In this document: positions 1-9,151 of the stretch, piece by piece | Layout: every line of letters starts with the position of its first letter | Numbering within the stretch: the first letter of the stretch is position 1 | DNA from: an uncultured Rhodopila sp. | GTDB lineage: Bacteria; Pseudomonadota; Alphaproteobacteria; Acetobacterales; Acetobacteraceae | Reading direction: 5' to 3' | Length of the DNA stretch: 64,000 nucleotides | Assembly (NCBI RefSeq): GCF_903944925.1 | Contig: NZ_CAJATU010000158.1 | Coordinates: 1 to 64,000 of the forward strand | Program-made: the position numbers and the translations under genes | The notes under the pieces: model-generated | What the model saw: the letters and a program-made list of their open reading frames with translations, nothing else | Databases searched by the model: none | Told to the model about the DNA's origin: nothing

Positions 1-728
1 CGGTCGTTCGTTGTGTCATGGCCCGCGCTCTTTGTGTCATGGCCGGGCTTGGCCCGGCCATCCACGACTTTAGCGCCCGTGGCCACGCAAGTCGTGGATG
101 GCCGGGCCAAGCCCGGCCATGACACGGTTTGCGGTTCCCCGCCTCGCCCGTCCACAGCGCCCGCCACCGACAACCGCGGCCCGCAGAGCGGACACGCAAT
201 CGGTTCGGCGTGGAAGCGCCGGTTCGCCGGGTCCGTGTAGTCCGACGCGCAGTCCGGGCACATCCCGAAACCCGCCATCGACGTATTCGCCCGGTCGTAC
301 GGCAGCCGTGTGGTAATCGTGAACCGCGGACCGCACTGTGTGCAGTTGACGAACGGGTAGCCGAAAAACCGGCTGGCCGGATTAAACAGGTCGTCCAGGC
401 AGGCCGGGCAGGTGGCGGCATCGGCGACCACCCGGGTTGCGACCCGTCCTCCGGTACTCGCGCGGATCGAGAACCCCGCCTCGCCCGATGGCGCCAGCGT
501 GTCGATCCCAAGCGCATCGATCGATGCCAGCGGCGGGGCCTCGGCGGACAACCGGTTCAGGAAAGCCGCGATGCCCGATCCCTCGACCTCGATGGTCACG
601 CCGTCCGCGCCGTTATGCACAAAGCCGGACAAGCCGCACTCATGCGCCAGCCGGTGCACGAACGGCCGCATGCCGACGCCCTGCACGGCTCCGCTCAGCC
701 GCACGCGGATGCGTTCGGCAGCGCCCAT
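1..728 (-). CDS. hypF: Carbamoyltransferase HypF, 5' part, truncated by the window edge
   Basis: HypF makes the cyanide ligands of the [NiFe] active site from carbamoyl phosphate. The frame opens at ATG 728, two bases after the hypB stop. It starts with an acylphosphatase domain (VQGVGMRPFVHRLA, about residues 15-28) and continues with the paired zinc fingers: CPAC, CTQCGPRF, CPDC and CPLCGPRL. Just after the last finger it reads without a stop through a palindromic element that encodes SWPGLARPSTT...VVDGRAKPGHDT, then GHDT again, to the edge. The YrdC-like and Kae1-like domains lie outside the window. Whether the insert is tolerated or the gene is broken further on cannot be seen here. Confidence 0.9.
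   Translation of the reverse strand, partial: MGAAERIRVRLSGAVQGVGMRPFVHRLAHECGLSGFVHNGADGVTIEVEGSGIAAFLNRLSAEAPPLASIDALGIDTLAPSGEAGFSIRASTGGRVATRVVADAATCPACLDDLFNPASRFFGYPFVNCTQCGPRFTITTRLPYDRANTSMAGFGMCPDCASDYTDPANRRFHAEPIACPLCGPRLSVAGAVDGRGGEPQTVSWPGLARPSTTCVATGAKVVDGRAKPGHDTKSAGHDTTND
34..125. repeat. Palindromic element, copy 1, inside hypF
   Basis: Two 37-base arms (34-70 and 89-125) are perfect reverse complements around an 18-base loop. The arms begin GTGTCATGGCCGGGC. A partial extra GTGTCATGGCC lies at 13-22 and 34-43. A second copy with the same arms lies at 3500-3597. Read in the hypF frame the element encodes SWPGLARPSTT and VVDGRAKPGHDT; a palindrome gives the same peptide in either orientation. 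Confidence 0.9.
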
Positions 729-730
729 CG

Positions 731-1591
731 TCAGGCCGGAACGCGCCGCGCCGCCCGGGCCTCGATCCAGGCATGGAAAGCCGCCATCCCCTCGCCGGTT
801 TTCGCCGACACGGCCAGGATTTGCAGATGCGGGTTGACCCGCAGCGCCGCGGCCATGCAGGCGCCGACGTCGAAATCGAGATGCGGCAGCAGGTCCGACT
901 TGGTCAGCAGCATCAGGTCCGCGGCAGCGAACATATCCGGATATTTCGCCGGCTTGTCCTCGCCCTCGGTCACCGACAGCACGACCACCTTGTGCGCCTC
1001 GCCGAGGTCGAACGCCGCGGGGCACACCAGATTGCCGACATTCTCGATGAACAGCACGCCGCCTGGTTCCAGCCCAAGCCCGTCCAGCGCGTGGCCGACC
1101 ATATGGGCGTCGAGGTGGCAGCCCTTGCCGGTGTTGACCTGCACGGCCTTGACCCCGGTGGCGCGAATCCGCTCGGCATCATTCGAGGTTTGCTGGTCGC
1201 CCTCGATCACCGCTATCGGCAAACGCTGCTTCAGCGCTTCGATGGTGCGGCAGAGAAGCGTCGTCTTCCCTGACCCGGGGCTGGAGACGAGGTTCAGCAC
1301 GAACGTACCGGTGCGGGCGAAGCGCTCGCGATTGTGCCGGGCGTAGTCGTTGTTCTTGGACAGGATGTCGCGCTCGATGCGGACGATGCGCTCCTGGCTG
1401 AGGCCGGGGACATGGACGCCCGCGATCCCGGCGCCGGCATCGATCAGGCCGACGGTTTCGTGCGGATGATCGTGGTGATGGTGCCCGTGGTCATGGTGAT
1501 GTTCGTGGTCATGATCGTGATGATGGTGCTGCGGCTCGTGCGCCGCCTGGCCCTCGATCGCTTCCGTGCCGCAGCCACAGACGGTACACAT
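731..1591 (-). CDS. hypB: Hydrogenase nickel-insertion GTPase HypB
   Basis: HypB is the GTPase that, with HypA, delivers nickel to the hydrogenase large subunit. The N-terminus has the CTVCGCG nickel motif, followed by a long histidine-rich stretch (about residues 22-45) that can store nickel. The P-loop [10 protein letters not shown], the switch EGDQQT and the NKxD-like TKSD follow. The start is ATG 1591, which overlaps the hypA stop as TGATG. The length of 286 aa is normal for His-rich HypB proteins of rhizobial type. Confidence 0.96.
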   Translation of the reverse strand: MCTVCGCGTEAIEGQAAHEPQHHHHDHDHEHHHDHGHHHHDHPHETVGLIDAGAGIAGVHVPGLSQERIVRIERDILSKNNDYARHNRERFARTGTFVLNLVSSPGSGKTTLLCRTIEALKQRLPIAVIEGDQQTSNDAERIRATGVKAVQVNTGKGCHLDAHMVGHALDGLGLEPGGVLFIENVGNLVCPAAFDLGEAHKVVVLSVTEGEDKPAKYPDMFAAADLMLLTKSDLLPHLDFDVGACMAAALRVNPHLQILAVSAKTGEGMAAFHAWIEARAARRVPA

Positions 1592-1932
1592 CACTCAACC
1601 TCCAGTTCGCGAACCCTGAGTTCATCGCCCGACGTGATCTGCACGTGGTGCCGGCCGCAATCCGGGCAGGCGCCGAAGCGTTCCTGCAACGGCACCGTCT
1701 TGCTGCAATCCAGGCACCAGCCGGCGCCCGGGGTCCGTTCGATGACCAGCTTCGCGCCCTCGGCCATCGTACCATGGCTGACCGCGTCGAAACAGAACAA
1801 CATTGCCTCGGGTGCGACATGCCCGAGCACGCCGATCTCCAGGATGATGGACTTGACCCTGGTGAAGCTCTGCTTGCGGGCTTCGTCCTCGACGAGGCCG
1901 ACAACGCCCTCGCAGAGTGCCATTTCATGCAT
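1591..1932 (-). CDS. hypA: Hydrogenase nickel chaperone HypA
   Basis: HypA is a small nickel and zinc protein that partners HypB in nickel delivery. It starts MHEMALCEG, with the usual His2 nickel ligand. The zinc site CLDC...CPDC lies in the C-terminal half. It is 113 aa, the usual length. The start at ATG 1932 overlaps the end of hupK by 8 bases and the stop overlaps the hypB start, so the genes are probably translationally coupled. Confidence 0.95.
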   Translation of the reverse strand: MHEMALCEGVVGLVEDEARKQSFTRVKSIILEIGVLGHVAPEAMLFCFDAVSHGTMAEGAKLVIERTPGAGWCLDCSKTVPLQERFGACPDCGRHHVQITSGDELRVRELEVE

Positions 1933-3019
1933 CGGCGGCGCTTTCGACCGAGACCCGCAGCGCGACACAGGGATCGAAAGCGGCGGCGCGGCGGGTGATG
2001 GCGGCTACGGCATCGGGGCCGGGGCCGGGGCGAAATCCCGTCAGGGCGCGCACCAGCGGGCCGGCGGGATGAAAATTCCACTCCGTCGGGGCCAGCACAC
2101 GCGCGTCCTGAAGCTTGCCGTCCGCATCCAGCACGAGGCGATAGTACAGCCGCCCGCGCGGCGTTTCCACCGCCGCATAGCCCGTGTTCGGTCCGGCGCG
2201 ACCGGCCATGATCCACTCGTCCGGTGAGGCGGCCCCCGGATCGACCAGCAGGGCGGCGGCATGCCGAATTTCGGTAACACGCGCTTCTGCCGCGGCGTCC
2301 GGCTCCGCCGCTGACAGTCCCTGCCGGGCGGCGGGGCCGGTCTCGGGCACGCGACCGGGCAGATGCGGCGCGCGAATGAAGCCGGTGTCGGCGGCAAGCG
2401 CAGCGATGATCGCTGCATCGTCCGCGGGCGACAGTGCGTCAGCGCAGTTGGTTTTCTCCGTCATGGCGGCCGAAGGGCCACCATCCACGCCTTGCGGTGC
2501 TGAGCCAGGCAAAGGCGTGGATGGCGTGCGACCGAGCACGCGAGGGAGGGCTGCGCCCGCCATGACGATGGGGCGAGGACCGTGCGCCATGACGAGAAGC
2601 TGCGACCGGCCATCGGGGTGAACGATGCCGCTCCTGGCCGCGGCTTGTCCCGCGGCAATCGCGCCGCGCACCACAGCGAGGTCCTCGCCGCACCGGTCAT
2701 CCGCATCGCCGTGCAGAATGAGACTGCGCAGATGCTCGGCCAGCCGTTCCCCGGCAAGCCGGATCATCCAGCCGCTGGCCTCACTGCGGGACAGGGAGGC
2801 GCCGATCGCCGCCGCTGCGGCGAAATGCACCGCCGCGGCGTGCGACTGCCCGCACAGCCCATGCAGCGCCGCCATGGCATCGGCAACGACCGGGACCGGG
2901 CGGCCGATCATGGCGGAGGCGAGGGAGACCGGGCGGTCGGAGGTGATCGAGATACGCCGGACAGCGTCACCGGCGAGGAACGCAGTGACGCAAATCTCTC
3001 CCTCGCACAGCCCGCTCAT
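1925..3019 (-). CDS. hupK: Hydrogenase assembly protein HupK (large-subunit-like scaffold)
   Basis: HupK is thought to scaffold assembly of the NiFe(CN)2CO cofactor and resembles a degenerate large subunit. This one keeps an L1-like LCGQSH (about residues 55-60) and an L2-like FDPCVAL near the C-terminus, but not the full set of metal-binding cysteines. Residues from about 152 to 187 (MAGAALPRVLGRTPSTPLP...GVDGGPSAAMT) are encoded by a palindromic element and look foreign to the family. The start overlaps the hupJ stop as ATGA. The frame is open through the insert, so the protein may still be made. Confidence 0.85.
   Translation of the reverse strand: MSGLCEGEICVTAFLAGDAVRRISITSDRPVSLASAMIGRPVPVVADAMAALHGLCGQSHAAAVHFAAAAAIGASLSRSEASGWMIRLAGERLAEHLRSLILHGDADDRCGEDLAVVRGAIAAGQAAARSGIVHPDGRSQLLVMAHGPRPIVMAGAALPRVLGRTPSTPLPGSAPQGVDGGPSAAMTEKTNCADALSPADDAAIIAALAADTGFIRAPHLPGRVPETGPAARQGLSAAEPDAAAEARVTEIRHAAALLVDPGAASPDEWIMAGRAGPNTGYAAVETPRGRLYYRLVLDADGKLQDARVLAPTEWNFHPAGPLVRALTGFRPGPGPDAVAAITRRAAAFDPCVALRVSVESAADA
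2460..2566. repeat. Palindromic element of a second family, inside hupK
   Basis: The ends, GTCATGGCGG at 2460-2469 and CCGCCATGAC at 2557-2566, form a perfect 10-base inverted repeat. An inner pair, CCATCCACGCCTT at 2481-2493 and its complement at 2512-2524, is a perfect 13-base repeat. The sequence differs from the elements in hypF and hupJ but has the same plan: GTCATGG ends and an inner CCATCCACG arm. It reads in frame with hupK. Confidence 0.8.
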
Positions 3020-3615
3020 CGGCCGCCGAAAAACAGGCGGCGGCGGTCGAGCGCAGGGGCGGGTTCGTCCTCCATGCCAAACAGCGCGTTGAGCGCGGCC
3101 ACGGCGGTGACGCCGGTCACCGCGGGGTCGTCGAATGCCTCCATCGGCGAAAACAGCGATGCGCTGGCGATACGGCCGAAGCCATCGAGGTCGGAGACGA
3201 TCGCCTCAATCTGGCCGCCTGGAAGGTCGATGGAAACGCTGCCGCCGGGCAACGGCACGGTAGACGGGTCATCCGGGATGGCCACGACATTCATGAACCA
3301 AGGCGTGACGGCCACGCCGACGGTCCAGGGACCATGGCGGCGGAACTCCGTCGTCTGCACCGTCAGTTTCGGATTGTATATCGGCAGATCGGCCATGCGC
3401 AGCGCGATGGTTTGCCACAACGCCGCGAGGCGGGGGGCGGGGTTATCCGTGACATTATCCAGCGACACTAACTCAGGGCGTCGGGCCCGGATCGTTCCCC
3501 CCGTGTCATGGCCGGGCTTGGCCCGGCCATCTACGACTTTGGATGTTGCGCCACCGCAAGTCGTGGGTGGCCGGGCCAAGCCCGGCCATGACACGGGAGT
3601 TGGCGCCTCAACCAC
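3016..3615 (-). CDS. hupJ: Hydrogenase assembly chaperone HupJ (HybE family)
   Basis: HupJ/HybE proteins assist maturation and cofactor loading of uptake hydrogenases. The family core is clear: MADLPIYNPKLTVQTTEF, then VAVTPWFMNVV and LPGG. The first possible start, GTG 3615, overlaps the rubredoxin stop by 8 bases, which fits the tight packing of this operon. From there residues about 9-38 are encoded by a palindromic element (SWPGLARPPTT...VVDGRAKPGHDT). A second GTG at 3468, downstream of the element, would give a normal-length 150-aa protein. I prefer 3615 as the original start but cannot tell which is used. Confidence 0.82.
   Translation of the reverse strand: MVEAPTPVSWPGLARPPTTCGGATSKVVDGRAKPGHDTGGTIRARRPELVSLDNVTDNPAPRLAALWQTIALRMADLPIYNPKLTVQTTEFRRHGPWTVGVAVTPWFMNVVAIPDDPSTVPLPGGSVSIDLPGGQIEAIVSDLDGFGRIASASLFSPMEAFDDPAVTGVTAVAALNALFGMEDEPAPALDRRRLFFGGR
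3500..3597. repeat. Palindromic element, copy 2, in the 5' end of hupJ
   Basis: The arms at about 3500-3539 and 3558-3597 are reverse complements with two mismatches around a loop of about 18 bases. They start CCCGTGTCATGGCCGGG and match the element at 34-125. It reads in frame with hupJ and encodes nearly the same peptide as in hypF. Confidence 0.9.
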
Positions 3616-3793
3616 CCTCAGTCACCCGCAGGAACTTCGTCCGGGGTGCATCGCAGTTCGGGCAGCACCATTCCTCCGGCAGATCCTCGAACAGCGTGCC
3701 CGCTGCGATCTGCCACACCGGATCCCCGGCCTCCGGGTCGTACACCTGCCAGCAGACGCCGCATTCGAACCGGGACGCCGCAGTGGCGCTCAT
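3608..3793 (-). CDS. hupI: Rubredoxin HupI
   Basis: This 61-aa rubredoxin has the two iron-binding pairs CGVC (about residues 11-14) and CPNC (about 44-47), plus the aromatic YDPEAGDP segment. HupI is part of the hup operon, where it is thought to protect or mature the small subunit under oxygen. The start overlaps hupH by 4 bases and the stop overlaps the first hupJ start. Confidence 0.95.
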   Translation of the reverse strand: MSATAASRFECGVCWQVYDPEAGDPVWQIAAGTLFEDLPEEWCCPNCDAPRTKFLRVTEGG

Positions 3794-4647
3794 TGGAAAT
3801 ACGCATCCTCGATCTCGCGCAACCTTACCGCGGAGTCGCGAAAATCAACCTCGGCGGCGCACGCCACGATCGGCACGTCGCAGATTTCCACCGTGTCGAG
3901 CAGGATGGTGTCCGACGTATTGAAATACTGCACCGACCAGACGCCGTGCACCGCGGTCGCCTGGATGCGGCAACTGCCGTAGCCGTGCGAGACGATCCGC
4001 ACCGGACCGGTGGCCAGCGATTCCTGCAGGAACGCGATGTCCTCATGCGTCATCGGCAGCAGCGACAAGGAGATCGTGTGCGCTTCATCGCCCGGCCGCC
4101 GCCGCCGCACGCGGTCGCGGATTTCCGCCAGCACCGGCATGACGTTCATCGCGCCCGCGGGCGCCTCGCCGATGACAAGCTCGGGCAGAGTCATCGCCGC
4201 GGCGCGGCGAATCACCTGCGGGATAGCCGACACCTCCGCGTAATCGGCGATCAGCCGTCCGGCCGCATCGCTGAAGCGCACGCGCCACAGGCCGGTCAGA
4301 ACGCTTTCCTGCACCTGCGCCAGGACTCCGTCCGGCAGGGCGGCCAAAGCGTTGACCTCGCCCTCCCCCAGCACTTCGCCGACAAGCGCGACCTCCTCGG
4401 TCCCGAGTTCGGCGAGATCGAACAGGATGCCGGGCGCGTTGGCGGTCTGGTACTCCAGCGCTTCGGCAATACGCGGCAGCAGGGCCGCGACGCGCGGGCA
4501 GCGCGCAACCATCGCCTCGGCGCCGGTGGTGGCGAGGAAGGACAGCGCCCCAGTACCGGTGGTGCCGGATTTCCGGTCCTCAAGCGAAGGCTGCAAAACG
4601 ACCGGACTTTCGGCCCATTCGGGCGATACGTGAATGCCCGGCTTCAT
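3790..4647 (-). CDS. hupH: Hydrogenase expression/formation protein HupH (HyaF family)
   Basis: HupH is a 285-aa cytoplasmic protein needed for small-subunit maturation. The N-terminus is variable, and the family core TGALSFLATTGAEAMVARCPRV is followed by a C-terminal domain with VSHGYGSCRIQAT and VQYFN. The position between hupG and hupI with 4-base overlaps is that of rhizobial hup operons. It has no membrane segment or signal peptide. Confidence 0.92.
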   Translation of the reverse strand: MKPGIHVSPEWAESPVVLQPSLEDRKSGTTGTGALSFLATTGAEAMVARCPRVAALLPRIAEALEYQTANAPGILFDLAELGTEEVALVGEVLGEGEVNALAALPDGVLAQVQESVLTGLWRVRFSDAAGRLIADYAEVSAIPQVIRRAAAMTLPELVIGEAPAGAMNVMPVLAEIRDRVRRRRPGDEAHTISLSLLPMTHEDIAFLQESLATGPVRIVSHGYGSCRIQATAVHGVWSVQYFNTSDTILLDTVEICDVPIVACAAEVDFRDSAVRLREIEDAYFQ

Positions 4648-5090
4648 GCGCCGCTCCTGCCGTTGGTATGACGGAATTCGACCTGCGGCCGCACCGGCGC
4701 CGTCATCTCCGGTGTGGTGGGGGCGAGCAGGGTCTGCAACGTCGCCACATACTCGGACCAGTCGCGGATGCGCGGCAGCACGCCCAACGGCGCCGGCCCG
4801 CGGGTGACCACGAGGCTCGGCACAACCTGGACATGGAAGCGGGTTTTCAGCGCGTCCTCGGCCGAGCGGGCAACCACCGCCGCGCGCAGCCGCCCCCGAA
4901 ACGCGGCGAGCAGTTCCGGCAACACCACGGCGACGTCGTTGCTTTCGCTGCGCTGCGCCGGGTCGCCGGTGAAGAACAGCAGCGTATGCGCAGGTTCCCC
5001 GGCGGCGGGCGCCAGGAAGGCATAGATGCTGTGTTCATCCACCGTCGGGATGCCGTGCCGGCTGGACAGGGTGTCGATCAGCGATGACAT
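4644..5090 (-). CDS. hupG: Hydrogenase assembly protein HupG (HyaE, thioredoxin fold)
   Basis: HupG/HyaE proteins have a thioredoxin fold without the redox CxxC pair and are thought to chaperone the Tat-exported small subunit. The 148-aa sequence shows LLFFTGDPAQRSESNDVAVV and VVPSLVVTRG, typical of this family, and no CxxC. It overlaps hupH by 4 bases and follows hupF by 13 bases. Confidence 0.88.
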   Translation of the reverse strand: MSSLIDTLSSRHGIPTVDEHSIYAFLAPAAGEPAHTLLFFTGDPAQRSESNDVAVVLPELLAAFRGRLRAAVVARSAEDALKTRFHVQVVPSLVVTRGPAPLGVLPRIRDWSEYVATLQTLLAPTTPEMTAPVRPQVEFRHTNGRSGA

Positions 5091-5103
5091 GCCGGGGATC
5101 CTT

Positions 5104-5397
5104 CTAGTCCCGCAGATGCGCGGGCAGTTCGGGTTCGCGGTCGATCAGGTCCTGGAACAGGTGCTCGAACGCGCGGCCGTCCAGCGCGGCGGCGAGGCCT
5201 TCCAGCGCCCGGTCGATCTGGCCGGCTTCCTCGGCGTCAAGCACCCGCACGGCGGTGTCAATATGCACCAGCACGTGCGTGCCCGCCGGTTGCGGGCCGA
5301 TGAGCATCAGCGAGACCTGCCGAAACTCCTCACCGCGTCCGCACAGCGCACAGGAGTCGCTGCCGGTCAGCACGGTCATTGGGACACCGAGGCACAT
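5104..5397 (-). CDS. hupF: Hydrogenase maturation factor HupF (HypC paralogue)
   Basis: HupF is a HypC-like chaperone of the hydrogenase large subunit that matters under oxygen in rhizobia. The start MCLGVPM keeps the essential Cys2 of the HypC family. The C-terminal extension (about residues 75-97) is longer than in HypC, as in other HupF proteins. I chose ATG 5397 because the cysteine must be residue 2; the start lies one base beyond the hupE stop. Confidence 0.93.
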   Translation of the reverse strand: MCLGVPMTVLTGSDSCALCGRGEEFRQVSLMLIGPQPAGTHVLVHIDTAVRVLDAEEAGQIDRALEGLAAALDGRAFEHLFQDLIDREPELPAHLRD

Positions 5398-5398
5398 G

Positions 5399-5989
5399 TC
5401 AGCCGGCGACGAGCAACAGGGCGCCAAACGCCGCGATGCCGTGGCCGGCGATGCGTGGCAACCAGGCGGCGCCGGTGCGGCCGAGGCCGAGACCAAGCGC
5501 GATGCCGGCGCCATGCAGGGCGGCGGTGGCGAGCACGAAGCCGAGACCGTACAGCAGCGGGCTGGCAAGCGCCGGCATTTCCGCGCCGTGCGCATGGCCG
5601 TGGAACACCGCGAAGACTCCGACCAGTGCGGCTGCCGCGGGTGCCGCGACCCGAAGCCGGAACGCAACCGCAAGGCCGAGCGCGATCACCGACACCGCGA
5701 TCATCGGCTCCACCGCCGGCAACGCGATGCCGCTGACGCCCGACACCGCACCGATGGCCAGCAGGCCGACGAAGCTGGCCGGCACCGCCCAGATCGCCCG
5801 GCCGCCGAGTGCCGCCGCCCACAGCCCCACCGCCACCATGGCGGCGAGGTGATCCGCGCCGGTCAGAGGATGCAGCACGCCGGCCAGGAAGCCGGCGTGG
5901 TCATGCGGCGCGGTGCCCGGATGGGCGAAAGCCGCCGCAGGGGCCATTGCGAAGGCGGACAAAGCAGCGAAGCGAAAGGCGTGGCGCAT
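5399..5989 (-). CDS. hupE: HupE/UreJ family nickel permease-like membrane protein
   Basis: HupE proteins are inner-membrane carriers that take up nickel for hydrogenase. The 196-aa protein has an N-terminal signal ending AAAFAHPG, the family motif HPLTGADHL, and about six hydrophobic segments. FHGHAHG lies in the middle. I chose ATG 5989 because a signal peptide follows directly and GGAAGG lies upstream; earlier in-frame starts would add a charged tail before the signal. Confidence 0.9.
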   Translation of the reverse strand: MRHAFRFAALSAFAMAPAAAFAHPGTAPHDHAGFLAGVLHPLTGADHLAAMVAVGLWAAALGGRAIWAVPASFVGLLAIGAVSGVSGIALPAVEPMIAVSVIALGLAVAFRLRVAAPAAAALVGVFAVFHGHAHGAEMPALASPLLYGLGFVLATAALHGAGIALGLGLGRTGAAWLPRIAGHGIAAFGALLLVAG

Positions 5990-6008
5990 TGGAGGTTTCC
6001 TTCCCGGG

Positions 6009-6569
6009 TCATCCGGCCATGCAGCGTTCATAGGCGGCGTGGCCAATATCGTTGCTGAGCAGCCCGTCTTCCTCGCGCAGCGGCACCGGCCGCGGCCGCA
6101 CCGCCACGCCCCAGACGGACAGCACGGCCACCGCCGCGTCCACCGCGGGTCCGATCGCGTCGCGGACTGGCGGGGTCAGCGGGCCGCCCCAATCCTCCAG
6201 ATCGACCGGCTGGCAGCCGATCAGGGCGAGCCGGCGAGGGTAGGCGGCGAGCAGATCGGCGGCGGAGAGCACTTCCTGAAAGCCGGTTTGGTGCAGGCTC
6301 ATTTTCTTCGCGCCGGTGAATTTCGGCACTTCGTCATCGCGCACGATCTTGAGCGACCCCGGTGTCATTCCGTAGTCGATCGCGTCGAACACCAGCAGGT
6401 CGTCGGCTTCCTGTACATAGTTCACCAGATACAGACCCTGGGTGCCGCCGTCCAACAGCACGACATCATCCGGCAGTTCGTAGCGGCGGTGGAACGCTTC
6501 CACCGCCCGCACGCCGAAACCTTCATCCGCCCACAGGATGTTGCCAATGCCGAGGACCAGCACCGTCAC
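6009..6569 (-). CDS. hupD: Hydrogenase maturation endopeptidase HupD
   Basis: HupD removes the C-terminal tail of the HupL precursor after nickel insertion. The sequence starts VLVLGIGNILWADEGFGVR, with the nickel-sensing Glu of the GNxLxxDxG motif region. FDAIDYG and MSLHQTGF carry the other expected Asp and His ligands. It is 186 aa and lies 2 bases before hupC on the message side, so the two are probably cotranslated. Confidence 0.95.
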   Translation of the reverse strand: MTVLVLGIGNILWADEGFGVRAVEAFHRRYELPDDVVLLDGGTQGLYLVNYVQEADDLLVFDAIDYGMTPGSLKIVRDDEVPKFTGAKKMSLHQTGFQEVLSAADLLAAYPRRLALIGCQPVDLEDWGGPLTPPVRDAIGPAVDAAVAVLSVWGVAVRPRPVPLREEDGLLSNDIGHAAYERCMAG

Positions 6570-6571
6570 CG

Positions 6572-7336
6572 CTAATCCTCCCGGTCGTCGCGGAACTGCC
6601 GCTCACCGGAGATCATGGTGGAAATCATCGTCTGCCGGCTCATGATGTCCTCGCGGATCGCGGCGTAGATGTGGATGATCACGAACGTAACAATCACCCA
6701 CATCCCCATGTGGTGCCACGTATGCACGTCCTGACTGTTCGGAAACAGCTTGAACACCCAGCCGAAGGCTTTGGCCTGCCAACTGTCGATGCCCTCGCCC
6801 TGCGAATACAGCGCGAAGCCGGTGCAGATCATGCCGACCGTGATGGACATCGCCATCAGCACCATGAAGATGTGCGCCAGCGGGTTATGGCCGATATATT
6901 TCCGCGGCTCCTTCTCCAGGAACATGTACCAGCGCAGTTCCTGCCGCACGCCGCTCCACCATTTGCGGCTCCATATCGGCAGGTAGAACAACTGCCGCGA
7001 GTGGATGTTGCCCCAAAAGATCCACAAGAACCGCATGACAAACCCGATGGCCAGCACATAGCCCGCACTGAAGTGCGTGAAACGGATATAGCCCATCAGG
7101 AAATGGTCCGATGCCTCCCCCGACAGCGTCGGCAACGGACTGCCGATGAAATACCCGGTCACCACCAGGACAACGATCGCCAGCGCATTGACCCAGTGCC
7201 ACAGCCGCACCGGCGCCTCATACACATAGATCGTCGGCCGGTTTATCGGCAGTTCCCGGTTCAGCGTGCCGCCGATATCGGCGACGCCGGCCAGCACCTG
7301 CTCCTGGAACCGGCTCGGACGCGTTGTAGTGGGCAT
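6572..7336 (-). CDS. hupC: Ni/Fe-hydrogenase b-type cytochrome HupC
   Basis: HupC anchors the HupSL dimer in the membrane and passes electrons to quinone through two hemes b. The 254-aa protein has four hydrophobic segments. Histidines in VRLWHWVNA, IRFTHF, VHTWHHMGMW and FVIIHIYA are the likely heme ligands. It follows hupL by 15 bases. A second, diverged copy lies at 10543-11310. Confidence 0.95.
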   Translation of the reverse strand: MPTTTRPSRFQEQVLAGVADIGGTLNRELPINRPTIYVYEAPVRLWHWVNALAIVVLVVTGYFIGSPLPTLSGEASDHFLMGYIRFTHFSAGYVLAIGFVMRFLWIFWGNIHSRQLFYLPIWSRKWWSGVRQELRWYMFLEKEPRKYIGHNPLAHIFMVLMAMSITVGMICTGFALYSQGEGIDSWQAKAFGWVFKLFPNSQDVHTWHHMGMWVIVTFVIIHIYAAIREDIMSRQTMISTMISGERQFRDDRED

Positions 7337-7351
7337 GGCTCGGACCCCCGC

Positions 7352-9151
7352 TTAACGGATGGTGACGGTCGCCATGTCCTGGCCATCGGGCGACATGACA
7401 TGGGTGGAACAGGCCAGGCACGGATCGAACGAATGGATCGTCCGGAGGATTTCCAATGGCTTCTCCGGTTCGGCCATCGGCGTATCCATCAGCGCGGCCT
7501 CGAACGCGCCGATATTGCCGGCGGGATCGCGCGGCGAACCGTTCCAGGTCGTCGGCACGACGCACTGGTAGTTGTCGATGCGGCCGTCCTTGATCTTCAC
7601 CCAATGCGCCAGCGCACCGCGGGGAGCCTCGGTGAAGCCGACGCCCTTGACGTCCTTCGGCCAGCTTTCCGGCTTCCACTTGTCGGTGTTCGCCGTGGCC
7701 AGGTCGCCGTTCTTCAGGCTGGTCATCAGCTTGTCCTGGAAGTAACGAAGCTGTCCCGCCGCCCACTGGCATTCCAGCCCGCGCGCCGCGGTGCGGCCGA
7801 GGGTAGAGAACAGCGCCGTCACCGGCAGGCCGAGATCCCCGAGCAGCTTGTCTGCGGGTTCCTTGAACTCCGGCTTGCCCTGAGCGTAGCCGATGACCCA
7901 GCGCGCCAGCGGACCGACTTCGACCGCATTGCCCTTCCAGCGCGGCGCCTTGATGAAGGAATATTTCGCACCTTCGTCCACCGCCTCGATCGCGGTCCGG
8001 GTGCCCTTGGCGTTCGGACCGAGCGCGTAATGCGGTTCGGTGACGCCGTCCCACGGATGCAGGCCCTTCGATTCGTCGCCGTACGTGTACCAGCTATGGC
8101 TGACGAATTCCTGCACCTGGGTCGGGTCTGTCAGATCGACCGGGTGGATTTCGTTCAGATTGCCGTTCAGGATCACGCCGCGCGGCAGCTTCAGGCTGGC
8201 CGCGGAATAATCGTTGGCGTGTTCGGGAATGTCGCCGTACGACATCACCGACTTGCCCGACAGGCCGCCGCCGTAGGTCCAGTCCTTGTAGAACGAGGCG
8301 ATCGCCTGCAGGTCCGGCAGATAGACCTGGTTGGTGAAGGTCACCATCCGGTCGATAATCTCGGAAACGAGGTTCAGCCGCTCCATGTTGATCGCACCAA
8401 CGGCACCCGTGCCATCCAGGTTGATCGCGCACGGGACGCCGCCGACAAGCCAGTTCGGATGCGGATTCTTGCCGCCATAGATGGTGTGGATCTTCACCAT
8501 GTCCTTCTGGAAGTCGAGCGCCTCCAGATAATGCGCCACCGCCATCAGGTTCGCTTCCGGCGGCAGCTTGTACGCCGGATGGCCCCAATAGCCGTTCTTG
8601 AACGGACCCAGTTGCCCGCTCTCGACGAACTTCTTCAGCCGCGTCTGCAAATCCTTGAAGTAGCCCGGCGAGGACAGCGGCCAATCGGAGATCGACTGCG
8701 CCAGCGCGCTGGTCGCCTTCGGGTCCGCCGACAGCGCCGAAACGACATCCACCCAGTCCAGCGCGTGCAGGTGGTAGAAATGCACGATGTGGTCATGCAC
8801 CTGCAACGTCAACTGCATGATGTTGCGGATGGTGTTGGCGTTTTCCGGGATGTTGATCGACAGCGCGTTTTCCACCGCGCGCACCGAGGTCAACGCATGG
8901 GTGCCGGTGCAGACGCCGCAGATTCGCTCGGTGAACGCCCAGGCGTCGCGCGGATCGCGCCCGCGCAGAATGACTTCGATACCGCGCCACATCGTTCCGG
9001 TGGACACGGCGTTGCGGATGACGTTGTTGCTGTCGACGTTCACTTCGAGGCGCAGATGGCCCTCGATGCGGGTGACCGGATCGACGACGACTCGTTTGCC
9101 GGAGTTGTCGAGGTTGAAGCCGTTCGGGGTCTGGACGCCCATTTTATTCAT
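7352..9151 (-). CDS. hupL: [NiFe] uptake hydrogenase large subunit HupL
   Basis: HupL carries the NiFe(CN)2CO centre that splits hydrogen. The L1 motif ERICGVC is at about residues 76-81 (Cys78, Cys81), and the L2 motif DPCLACSTH at 576-584. The 15 residues after His584 ([15 protein letters not shown]) form the tail that HupD would remove. It is 599 aa, a normal length. The start overlaps the hupS stop by 8 bases. There is no signal peptide; export should occur together with the Tat-targeted HupS. Confidence 0.98.
   Translation of the reverse strand: MNKMGVQTPNGFNLDNSGKRVVVDPVTRIEGHLRLEVNVDSNNVIRNAVSTGTMWRGIEVILRGRDPRDAWAFTERICGVCTGTHALTSVRAVENALSINIPENANTIRNIMQLTLQVHDHIVHFYHLHALDWVDVVSALSADPKATSALAQSISDWPLSSPGYFKDLQTRLKKFVESGQLGPFKNGYWGHPAYKLPPEANLMAVAHYLEALDFQKDMVKIHTIYGGKNPHPNWLVGGVPCAINLDGTGAVGAINMERLNLVSEIIDRMVTFTNQVYLPDLQAIASFYKDWTYGGGLSGKSVMSYGDIPEHANDYSAASLKLPRGVILNGNLNEIHPVDLTDPTQVQEFVSHSWYTYGDESKGLHPWDGVTEPHYALGPNAKGTRTAIEAVDEGAKYSFIKAPRWKGNAVEVGPLARWVIGYAQGKPEFKEPADKLLGDLGLPVTALFSTLGRTAARGLECQWAAGQLRYFQDKLMTSLKNGDLATANTDKWKPESWPKDVKGVGFTEAPRGALAHWVKIKDGRIDNYQCVVPTTWNGSPRDPAGNIGAFEAALMDTPMAEPEKPLEILRTIHSFDPCLACSTHVMSPDGQDMATVTIR

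Noticed and set aside
129..1346. A 405-codon plus-strand frame opposite hypB and hypF
   Set aside because: Composition is that of a shadow frame, and both minus-strand genes are unmistakable.
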